The notes beneath the pieces are model-generated. The model was not told the DNA's origin. It did no database searches and worked only from the letters and a program-made list of their open reading frames with translations. This document shows positions 50,922 through 57,534 of a DNA stretch of 57,534 nucleotides, piece after piece. A program made the position numbers and the translations under genes. The DNA comes from Longimycelium tulufanense. GTDB lineage: Bacteria > Actinomycetota > Actinomycetes > Mycobacteriales > Pseudonocardiaceae. Location: positions 1-57,534 of the forward strand of contig NZ_BMMK01000031.1 in assembly GCF_014645795.1 (NCBI RefSeq), read 5' to 3'. The first letter of the stretch is position 1; every line of letters begins with the position of its first letter.

Positions 50922-51848
50922 TCAACGCAGGGCGGGTTCGGTGAGCGTGAGGGTTCCGACGTCGGCGTCCATCCGTGCGCGCACGCCCAAAGGGATGGTG
51001 AGTGCTGCCGCGCAGTGTCCGAAACCCAGCTCCCACACCACGGGCACGCCCACGCTCGCCAGGCGTTCGACGAGCGTGGCGCGCACTGCCTCCGGCGGGC
51101 CGCAGTCGGTCCACGACCCGAGGGCGATGCCGGCCACCTGCTCGCACCATCCGGCGGCCAGCAGCTGGGTGAGCATGCGGTCGAGCCGGTAGGTCTCCTC
51201 GCCGACCTCCTCCAGCATCAGCAGCGCACCGGTTGGAGGGGGCGCGAGGCCAGGGTTACCGATACTGGCGGCCAACAAGGAGAGCGTGCCGCCGTACAGC
51301 AGTCCCTCGGCCCGACCCGGGACCAGTGCTGTGGTGTGGGGTTGCCGCAACACCAGCGTCTGTTCCGGGTGGAACAGCGTGCGACGGAGGTGGTCGGCGG
51401 CACGGGGATCGTCGACGAAGCCGCGGGTGGCGATCATCGGAGCGAACAACGTGACGATTTGCAGACGGTGGTCGAAGGCGACATGCAGTGCGGTGAGATC
51501 GCTGGAGCCCGCCAGGATCTTCGGCCGGGCTCGGGCCATCGCCGCCCAGTCGAGACGCGCCAGCAGGCGTTGGCTGCCGTAGCCGCCGCGGGCGCAGAAC
51601 ACCGCGGCGATGGTGGGATCGCACCAGGCGCGTTGCAGATCCGCGGCCCGGCCCTGGTCGGTACCGGCCAGATAGCCCAGGTTGGGATGGCGGTCGAGCA
51701 CGTGTCGGCCGACCTCGACGTGCAGGCCCCAGTCCCGCAGGATGCCCACGCCTGCCTCGAGCAGGTCGGGCTGCACCGGTCCGGCCGGCGCGACGACCGC
51801 GACCCGGTCGCCGGGTCGGAGCCGATCCGGTCGGCGCGGCCGGGTCAC
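50922..51848 (-). CDS. LD-carboxypeptidase (S66 family)
   Basis: A 308-residue serine peptidase that removes the terminal D-Ala from tetrapeptide muropeptides in peptidoglycan recycling (LdcA type); MccF-like microcin immunity proteins share the fold. GDRVAVVAPAGPVQPDLLEA opens the protein. FCARGGYGSQRLLARLDWAA holds the catalytic Ser region (normally RGGYG[SA]), LAGSSDLTALH is present, LMLEEVGEETYRLDRMLTQL holds the catalytic Glu, and the His is near LGFGHCAAALTIPLGV. The start is GTG 51848. It appears complete and cytosolic. Confidence 0.93.
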   Translation of the reverse strand: MTRPRRPDRLRPGDRVAVVAPAGPVQPDLLEAGVGILRDWGLHVEVGRHVLDRHPNLGYLAGTDQGRAADLQRAWCDPTIAAVFCARGGYGSQRLLARLDWAAMARARPKILAGSSDLTALHVAFDHRLQIVTLFAPMIATRGFVDDPRAADHLRRTLFHPEQTLVLRQPHTTALVPGRAEGLLYGGTLSLLAASIGNPGLAPPPTGALLMLEEVGEETYRLDRMLTQLLAAGWCEQVAGIALGSWTDCGPPEAVRATLVERLASVGVPVVWELGFGHCAAALTIPLGVRARMDADVGTLTLTEPALR

Positions 51849-52010
51849 GTCTCACCGTTCCCGCGTCGTTGCCTCGGTACGCGCTGCCACTGGCCTGGCG
51901 CGCGCACCGAAGATGAGCGCGGTGACGGGGAGCCGATCGGACACGGGCGCGAGATCCTCCTCGTCGGCGGAGCGGCGATCACCGCCACATCAACGGAACT
52001 GCTCCTGGGC

Positions 52011-53987
52011 TTAGGACTGCAGCTTGATGGGAGAGATCCCGGGTGGCTGGAAGCCGAGGATCTGCCCGTAGAAGGACAGTTCGGCTTCCAGCGCCGCCAC
52101 GATGGTCTCAGCGCGGCGCCACCCGTGCTGTTCGCCGGCGAAGGTGAGGTAGGCGTGCGGGATGTCGCGCCCGGCGAGTGCGGCCACGAACCGTTCGCAC
52201 TGCTCCGGCGGACAGATCTCGTCCTCCAAGCCTTGCAGCAACAGGATCGGCCCGGTCAGCTGATCGACGCGGTTGACCGGGGACCGCTGGAGGTAGCGGT
52301 CGCGTGTCTCGGGCAACGGCCCCACCAGGCCGTCCAGGTATCGGGATTCGAAGTCGTGGGTTTCGCCGCCCTCGGCCCACCCCGACAGGTCGAGGATGGG
52401 GAACATCGCGGTGCCGCACCGGTAGGTGTGCACCGAGGTCAGCGAGGCGGCCGTGGTCCAGCCGCCGGCGCTACCCCCGCGAACGACCAGCCGCTGCGGG
52501 TCGGCGCTGCCTTCGGCGGCCAGTTGTTCGGCGACCGCGGCGCAGTCGGCGACGTCGACCACGCCCCACTGCCCGCGCAACCGCTCCCGGAAGGCGCGGC
52601 CGTAGCCGGTGGAGCCGCCGTAGTTGACCGCCACCACGCCGATGCCACGGCTGGTGAAGTAGGCGGTCTCCAGGTCGAGGATCCCGAGCACGTGCCCGGT
52701 CGGGCCGCCGTGGACGTGGACCAGGTAGGGCGGTAGCTCCCCGTCGGGGGCCTCATGGTCGGGGTTGGTGGGTGGATAGACGTAGGCGGGGATCGACTCC
52801 CCGTCGGGGCCGTGGAACACCCGGTGCTGCGGTTCGGGGACGTAACGCGGATCGGGCAGGCCGGGTGGTTGCGTGAGCAGCTCGGTGAGCGTGCCGGTGG
52901 CCAGGTCCAGGTGGGCGACCGTGGCGTGGTGGCGTGGCCCGAACGCGGTGCTGGCCAGCGCCGCGCCGTCGCTGGCCAGCGTGGACCCCCACACCGGGAG
53001 GCGGAGGTCGAGAGCGGTGACGGTGCCGGCCGCCTCGTCGAACACGGCCAGTCTGTTGCGGCGCAGCACCGCGTACCGGCCGGCGTCGATCCGGGTGAAC
53101 CAGCGGTTGCCCAGCCGCCACATGGGACCGCCCCATTCCTCGGCGCACGCGTGGAGGTTGGTGACGGTGCCGTCCAGGCTGATGCGGTGGAGGTTCCACC
53201 AGCCGCCGGGGTCGGTGAGGGCGACGAGGGTGTCCGGGCCGTCCCACTCGGCCTGGCAGACCGCCTCGGTGGGGCCGCCGACGAGCACCCGGTGGTGGCC
53301 GAGCCCGTCGTCGGTGATCTCGGCGACGCACAGCTCGGTGCCGTCCCAGGGCATCTGCGGGTGGTTCCAGCCCAGCCAGGCCAGGTGGCGCCCGTCCGGG
53401 CTGGGCCTGGGGCCGGCCAGGAAGTGGTGGCTGGTGGACAGCACCCGGACCGCGGTGGGGTCGGTGGCGGCGAGGCCGGACAGCGGCAGCGCGACCAGGG
53501 CGCGGAGGATGTCGGTGCGGTGTGGCCCGGTGGTCGTCTCCCGGATGCACCACAGCTCCGAGCCGTCCGGGGAGGGGGTCGGTTCGGCGTAGCGGTGGCC
53601 GTGGTGGCGGTGTGGCCCGGTGGTGGTCGGGTCCGGGCTGAGCGGGGTGGGCGCCGCGGTCGGATCGGCCGGGTCGAGCAGGTACAGGCGCTGGTCGTCC
53701 CAGTGGGTGAAGGCGATGTGTGGGCCGGTGGGGGTGGGCACGAGGGTCCAGGGGCGGCCGCCGTACTCGTGGACCCGGTTGCGGGCGTTCCACGGCGCGG
53801 GCAACACCTCCCGGGCGGGTTCGCCCGGGGCGGCGCGCAGCAGGGTGACCCGGCCCTGTTGCTCCGGTCGGGTTTCGGCCCACCAGACGACGCCGTCGTG
53901 CAGTTCGACCCACTGCGGCTGGCAGGCGGCCGAGGCGACGTCGGTAGCGCTGATCGGAGAGGTCCAGGCTCCGTGCGGGGTGATCAT
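52011..53987 (-). CDS. S9 family peptidase (prolyl oligopeptidase type)
   Basis: A 658-residue enzyme. Residues 1-390 form a WD/TolB-like beta-propeller (PSPDGSELWCIRETTTGPHR, then PSPDGRHLAWLGWNHPQMPW). The C-terminal alpha/beta-hydrolase domain contains YGGSTGYGRAFRERLRGQWG, the nucleophile elbow VVRGGSAGGWTTAASL (GGSAGG, Ser), LEDEICPPEQCERF (Asp region) and FAGEQHGWR (His). ATG at 53987 is chosen; a longer frame exists but is Arg/Pro-rich. It cleaves peptides on the C side of proline or releases dipeptides. No signal peptide is seen. Confidence 0.93.
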   Translation of the reverse strand: MITPHGAWTSPISATDVASAACQPQWVELHDGVVWWAETRPEQQGRVTLLRAAPGEPAREVLPAPWNARNRVHEYGGRPWTLVPTPTGPHIAFTHWDDQRLYLLDPADPTAAPTPLSPDPTTTGPHRHHGHRYAEPTPSPDGSELWCIRETTTGPHRTDILRALVALPLSGLAATDPTAVRVLSTSHHFLAGPRPSPDGRHLAWLGWNHPQMPWDGTELCVAEITDDGLGHHRVLVGGPTEAVCQAEWDGPDTLVALTDPGGWWNLHRISLDGTVTNLHACAEEWGGPMWRLGNRWFTRIDAGRYAVLRRNRLAVFDEAAGTVTALDLRLPVWGSTLASDGAALASTAFGPRHHATVAHLDLATGTLTELLTQPPGLPDPRYVPEPQHRVFHGPDGESIPAYVYPPTNPDHEAPDGELPPYLVHVHGGPTGHVLGILDLETAYFTSRGIGVVAVNYGGSTGYGRAFRERLRGQWGVVDVADCAAVAEQLAAEGSADPQRLVVRGGSAGGWTTAASLTSVHTYRCGTAMFPILDLSGWAEGGETHDFESRYLDGLVGPLPETRDRYLQRSPVNRVDQLTGPILLLQGLEDEICPPEQCERFVAALAGRDIPHAYLTFAGEQHGWRRAETIVAALEAELSFYGQILGFQPPGISPIKLQS

Positions 53988-54212
53988 GGCCACGGGCCGC
54001 AGCCTAGTGCGCCGGCCCGGTCGGTGCGGTGGTGTGCGGCGAAGAACGCCCGGTGTGCCGCGAGGCCACCTTCGGCACCCGTGACGGTGTGATCCGGTCG
54101 GCTGCACCCTCTGCGGGGTGAGGCTCAGCGCCCGCGACGACGACCGTGAACCTTGGTGCACGAAGGCCGAGGTGAGCCGACGGGTGCCGGTCTGGCGGAC
54201 GTGCCGGCCGTG

Positions 54213-55142
54213 CTACAGCGGGCGGGACCATTCCTGGCGCAGGAATCGCTGGCCGAACCGTTCTCGGGGCTCGGCCTGGGTCGGCTGGAAGCCGGCGCGC
54301 CGGGCCAGGCGGGCGCCGGCCTCGAGGATGTCGGCGGTGCACATCGTCATGCGCTGGTAGCCGGCGTGGCGGGCGAAGCGCACGCATTCCTCCACCAGCG
54401 CGGTACCGATGCCGTGGCCCCGTGCGGTGGGCTCGACGAGTAGCAGGGCGAGCGTGGCGGTGGTGGCGTCCACGGCGGTGCAGAACACACTGCCCACCGG
54501 CTGGCCATCCAGCTCGGCGATCCAGGCCGCCTCCCGCCGGAGGTCGCGGCGCTGCAGGAAGTCGGCCACGAGGCGGGCCACGGCCACCTCGAAGGTCTCG
54601 TCCCAGCCGTGGTCGCGGGCATACAGGGCGGCGTGCCGGTGCACGACCCAGCCGTAGTCGCCGCTGCGGGGTGGACGCAGCGTCACCGGCGTGGGCGCGG
54701 CGCGGCCCTCGGGGTCACCCAGCAGGGTCTGGATCGTGGTCATTGCGGCGATGACCTGGCGCTGTTGGGGCTCGTCCAGGGGTTCCAGCAGGCCCCGCAC
54801 CTGCCGCGCGGAGCGGGTGTCGAGCTCGGCGTAGGTGGCGGTGCCGCGGTCGGTGAGCCGGATGACCTGGCGGCGCCCGTCGAGGCGGGAGCGTTCGCGC
54901 GCTACCAGCCCGGCGCTTTCGAAGCGGGCGAGCAGGCGGCTGAGGTAGCCGGCGTCGATGTCGAGCGTGCGGCGCAGTTCGGCGACCTCGGTGTGCTCGC
55001 GTTGGGCCAGCTCGTAGAGCACACGTGCCTCGGTGAGGGAGTAGGCGGTGCCGAGCATCCCGTTGCGCAGCACGCCGATGACGTTGGTGTAGAAGCGGTT
55101 GAACGCGCGGACCATGGCGACGCGGACGTCCGGAACTGCCAC
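54213..55142 (-). CDS. MarR-GNAT fusion: transcription regulator with N-acetyltransferase domain
   Basis: A 309-residue two-domain protein. Residues 1-145 are a MarR-type winged helix (SLTEARVLYELAQREHTEVA, then LDIDAGYLSRLLARFESAGL and RSRLDGRRQVIRLTDRG). Residues 155-305 are a GNAT acetyltransferase (DYGWVVHRHAALYARDHGWD, then ATLALLLVEPTARGHGIGTA with the acetyl-CoA loop RGHGIG). This fusion is common in actinobacteria; the acetyl acceptor is unknown. It starts at ATG 55142, divergent from the DUF3090 gene. Confidence 0.94.
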   Translation of the reverse strand: MAVPDVRVAMVRAFNRFYTNVIGVLRNGMLGTAYSLTEARVLYELAQREHTEVAELRRTLDIDAGYLSRLLARFESAGLVARERSRLDGRRQVIRLTDRGTATYAELDTRSARQVRGLLEPLDEPQQRQVIAAMTTIQTLLGDPEGRAAPTPVTLRPPRSGDYGWVVHRHAALYARDHGWDETFEVAVARLVADFLQRRDLRREAAWIAELDGQPVGSVFCTAVDATTATLALLLVEPTARGHGIGTALVEECVRFARHAGYQRMTMCTADILEAGARLARRAGFQPTQAEPRERFGQRFLRQEWSRPL

Positions 55143-55303
55143 CTGATCGTCTCCTGCTTACCGGAACGATTGACGCGGGCAACGTAGTGCGCGGGGTGTG
55201 ACGGCGGCAACGGTGGTGTCCGCTCAGGGCGTACACGTTCCGGCGTGGCCACGCCCCGCCCAGGCGTGCCTTGCGCACCCCGGTGGCCTAGGGTCGAACT
55301 GCC

Positions 55304-55876
55304 ATGGCTCGCGTTATCCATGTCTTCCGCCGCCCCGACCGGTTCGTCGCCGGGACCGTCGGGCAACCCGGCGACCGCGTCTTCTACCTCCAGGCCACCG
55401 AGGCCGCCCGCACGGTCAGTGTGCTGTTGGAGAAACAGCAGGTGGCCGTGCTGGCCGAGCGGCTGGGTGCGTTGCTGGACGAGGTGCGGCAGCGGTTCGG
55501 CGCCGAGGTGCCCTCCACCGCGCCCGAGGAGGAGGTCGACACCGGCCCGCTGGAGGTGCCGGTGGACGAGGAGTTCCGGGTCGGCACGATGGGGCTGGGC
55601 TGGGATGCCGAGAGCAGTGCGGTGGTGGTCGAGCTGCTGGCGATCACCGAGGAGGAGGTCGACGAGTCGGTGGTGCTCGACGACACCGAGGAGGGCCCGG
55701 ACGCGGTGCGGGTGTTCCTCACCCCGGGGCAGGCGCGGGCGTTCGCCGAGCGGGCGGAGCGGGTGGTGGCCGCGGGACGTCGGCCGTGCCCGCTGTGCGC
55801 CGAGCCGCTGGATCCCGCCGGCCACATCTGCCCGCGGCAGAACGGCTACCGGCGGGTGGAGACCGAGGCGAGCTGA
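55304..55876 (+). CDS. DUF3090 family protein
   Basis: A 190-residue protein starting MARVIHVFRRPDRFVAGTVG, followed by YLQATEAARTVSVLLEKQQV, EEFRVGTMGLGWDAESSAVV and a C-terminal zinc-ribbon-like CPLCAEPLDPAGHICPRQNG. The family is almost confined to actinobacteria and is regularly encoded just before SCO1664, as here, and after a MSMEG_4193-type phosphatase. The function is unknown. Seven bases separate its stop from the next gene, so they form an operon. Confidence 0.95.
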   Translation: MARVIHVFRRPDRFVAGTVGQPGDRVFYLQATEAARTVSVLLEKQQVAVLAERLGALLDEVRQRFGAEVPSTAPEEEVDTGPLEVPVDEEFRVGTMGLGWDAESSAVVVELLAITEEEVDESVVLDDTEEGPDAVRVFLTPGQARAFAERAERVVAAGRRPCPLCAEPLDPAGHICPRQNGYRRVETEAS

Positions 55877-55882
55877 GGCGGC

Positions 55883-56677
55883 GTGCACCCGAGCGACCCG
55901 GCCGCGCCTGTGCTGGTGCGGCATGGCCGGCTGGAGGTGCGGGGCCGGTTGGTGGACGCCTCCAACGCCACCCTGCTGTGCGGGGTAAGCCTGGATGGGG
56001 TGAACGCGCAGGTCGTCTACAAGCCGGTGCGGGGCGAGCGGCCGCTGTGGGACTTCCCCGACGGCACGCTGGCCGGCCGGGAGGTGGCCACCTACCTGGT
56101 GTCGGAAGCGATGGGGTGGGGCCTAGTGCCGCCGACGGTGTTGCGGGAAGGCCCCTTCGGGCCGGGCATGGTGCAGCTGTGGGTGGACACCGAGCACGAG
56201 CACGAGCTGGTAGACGTGGTCACCCCGGAGCGCGCGCCGCAGGGGTGGCGGGTGGTGTTGCGGGCGTTGGACCGTTTCGGTGACCCGGCGGTGTTGGTGC
56301 ACGCCGATCATCCGGCGTTGCAGCGGATGGCGGTGTTGGACGCGGTGGTCAACAACGCCGACCGCAAGGGCGGCCACGTGTTGCACGGGGCCGACGGCGC
56401 GGTCTACGGGGTGGACCACGGGATCTGCCTACACGCCGACGACAAGCTGCGCACGGTGTTGTGGGGGTGGCTGGGGGAGGAGCTGCCCGAGGATGCGGTG
56501 GCGGTGCTGCGCCGGGTGCGGGAGCACCTGGCCGGTGCGTTGGGGCAGGCACTGGTCGAGCACCTGACCCGCAAGGAGGTGCTGGCGGTGTCCGAACGGG
56601 TGCGGCGGCTCCTGGACGCCGCGGCGTTCCCGCATCCGGCGACCGACCGGCCCACCATTCCTTGGCCCGCATTCTGA
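55883..56677 (+). CDS. SCO1664 family protein (PI3/4-kinase-like)
   Basis: A 264-residue protein. GVNAQVVYKPVRGERPLWDF holds the Lys of the kinase-like ATP site, GREVATYLVSEAMGWGLVPP follows, and MAVLDAVVNNADRKGGHVLH plus VYGVDHGICLHADDKLRTVL correspond to the catalytic Asn-Asp and metal Asp loops of PI3/4-kinase-related families. The reaction is unknown. GTG 55883 is the start. In mycobacteria the orthologue is followed by mshC; here the next gene is an unrelated secreted protein. Confidence 0.94.
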   Translation: MHPSDPAAPVLVRHGRLEVRGRLVDASNATLLCGVSLDGVNAQVVYKPVRGERPLWDFPDGTLAGREVATYLVSEAMGWGLVPPTVLREGPFGPGMVQLWVDTEHEHELVDVVTPERAPQGWRVVLRALDRFGDPAVLVHADHPALQRMAVLDAVVNNADRKGGHVLHGADGAVYGVDHGICLHADDKLRTVLWGWLGEELPEDAVAVLRRVREHLAGALGQALVEHLTRKEVLAVSERVRRLLDAAAFPHPATDRPTIPWPAF

Positions 56678-56986
56678 CCATGTAATTCGACTATCACCCG
56701 TAATGCCCTCTCTTCCGCTTGTCGGGTAGGTTTGTCGACATTTCTCGTTTCACCCCATCGGTCGACGTCCTCCATTTGCCGAGCACTGGCATTGGCCCCA
56801 TCCTGATCCACAACCTGTCAGGAAAAGAAAGATCGGAATCGATACCGGGAGTCCGGCGTAAACAATCACGGCGGACGTGTTGGCCAGTCGACCCGAGGCG
56901 TGTGACGACCTCGAACGAACGGCCCCGCCACGGAGCACCGGTGGCCAGGAGAAGTCGTCCTCTGGTGCGAACCAGGAGGGTTAACC
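56678..56986 (+). other. 309-bp intergenic region
   Basis: No gene is supported; a plus frame at 56719-57003 lacks a ribosome binding site and bias. The region is less GC-rich, especially around 56690-56850, and probably contains the promoter of the secreted protein at 56987, which has AGGAGG 8 nt before its ATG. Confidence 0.5.
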
Positions 56987-57517
56987 ATGCGAACAGTGCG
57001 TAGGACCAGGCTGGGATGGCTGGCCGCGGTGCTCATCGCGGCGCTGGCCGCGGTTCTGGCCGGCCCCAGCGGGGCCGGTGTCGCGGGCCAACCGCAACCC
57101 CGGTCACCGGCCGAACAGCGGGTCGCGGCAATCGCGCAGTCGACCAAACAGGCGGCCAATGCCTGCGACCACCTCACCCGGTCGCTGAACACGCTGGACA
57201 AGGACCTGGCGAATCCGCAGTCCGGGATCACGGTCACCGGAGAGGCCAAGGAAGGCGTGCTGAAGGCCCGCGAGATCATCGTCAAGATGAAGGAGCAGGC
57301 CTGCACCGCGGAGAAGCCGGACCAGGAGGCGGCGCAGCCGCCGCTGGGGCTGGACCTGATCGGCCAGCTGCTCGGCGTGCTGTGCGCCCTGCCGATTCTC
57401 GGCTCACTGGTCGGCGCGGTTGTCGGGTTGCTGACGGGTCTGCCGTTCCTCGGTGACCTGCTGGCAAGCCTCCTGCCTACGTGCAAGAGGGCCAGCGGGG
57501 CGCCGCCGGGGTCCTGA
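56987..57517 (+). CDS. Exported protein with C-terminal hydrophobic segment
   Basis: A 176-residue protein. The signal peptide is RLGWLAAVLIAALAAVLAGP. A helical middle has AEQRVAAIAQSTKQAANACD and HLTRSLNTLDKDLANPQSGI. The final third has a glycine- and leucine-rich hydrophobic stretch (LIGQLLGVLCALPILGSLVG, then AVVGLLTGLPFLGDLLASLL) that could span the membrane twice or lie on it, followed by a short Cys-containing tail. ATG 56987 has AGGAGG at good spacing. I do not recognise the family. Confidence 0.7.
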   Translation: MRTVRRTRLGWLAAVLIAALAAVLAGPSGAGVAGQPQPRSPAEQRVAAIAQSTKQAANACDHLTRSLNTLDKDLANPQSGITVTGEAKEGVLKAREIIVKMKEQACTAEKPDQEAAQPPLGLDLIGQLLGVLCALPILGSLVGAVVGLLTGLPFLGDLLASLLPTCKRASGAPPGS

Positions 57518-57534
57518 CCGGCTGACGGGAGTGT

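Noticed and set aside
52755-54092. 445-residue plus frame opposite the S9 peptidase
   Set aside because: It has no start signal and is Gly/Val/Arg-rich; the minus strand carries a complete peptidase with Ser-Asp-His motifs.

Overview
The window is high-GC actinobacterial DNA, most likely from a member of the Pseudonocardiales. This rests on GC-rich codon use, frequent GTG/TTG starts, DUF5703, DUF397 and DUF5753 proteins, an MSMEG_4193-type phosphatase, and a DUF3090/SCO1664 pair. I cannot name the genus from sequence alone.

Region 1 (1 to about 15.1 kb) is an integrated mobile element; its left end lies outside the window. Most genes are on the minus strand. They include two primase/polymerase-like proteins, an ArdC-like antirestriction candidate, a DUF932 protein, a DUF4192 protein, a decayed gene and several small unknowns. 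The right end carries a plus-strand DUF5753 XRE regulator with its DUF397 partner, a 50-residue protein and a large serine integrase. The integrase frame runs into the 3' end of a tRNA-Leu(GAG) gene, which marks the attachment site. No conjugation gene is visible.

Region 2 (15.1-24.1 kb) is chromosomal backbone: M20 peptidase, SDR, malate dehydrogenase (mdh), DUF5703, a beta-propeller lipoprotein, aldo/keto reductase, an F420-type LLM oxidoreductase, uppP and a histidine phosphatase.

Region 3 (about 24.1-46.2 kb) is a mosaic island built from Tn3-family transposons. The clearest is a 4,081-bp element (24862-28942) with 39-bp terminal inverted repeats (38/39 identical) and a 5-bp target duplication (GACCC). 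It carries a tyrosine recombinase, a TetR regulator and a carotenoid oxygenase, and it splits the reading frame of an FAD monooxygenase remnant exactly. Next come a TetR gene, a DinB-like gene, a class A beta-lactamase and a divergent tyrosine recombinase/coiled-coil pair around a palindrome-rich intergenic region, which is the layout of Tn4651-type tnpS-res-tnpT. After that lie remnants of tnpA, a tyrosine recombinase and IS3, an intact serine resolvase, an MFS exporter, two further related Tn3 ends (one cutting a desaturase gene), and a full-length but broken Tn3 transposase.

Region 4 (46.2-57.5 kb) returns to backbone: M55 peptidase, HAD, phosphotransferase, acyl-CoA dehydrogenase, an RHH/Uma2 pair, LD-carboxypeptidase, an S9 peptidase, a MarR-GNAT fusion, DUF3090, SCO1664 and a secreted protein. 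The uppP-phosphatase pair and the DUF3090-SCO1664 pair are neighbours in many actinobacteria, so their 31-kb separation here fits insertion of the island.
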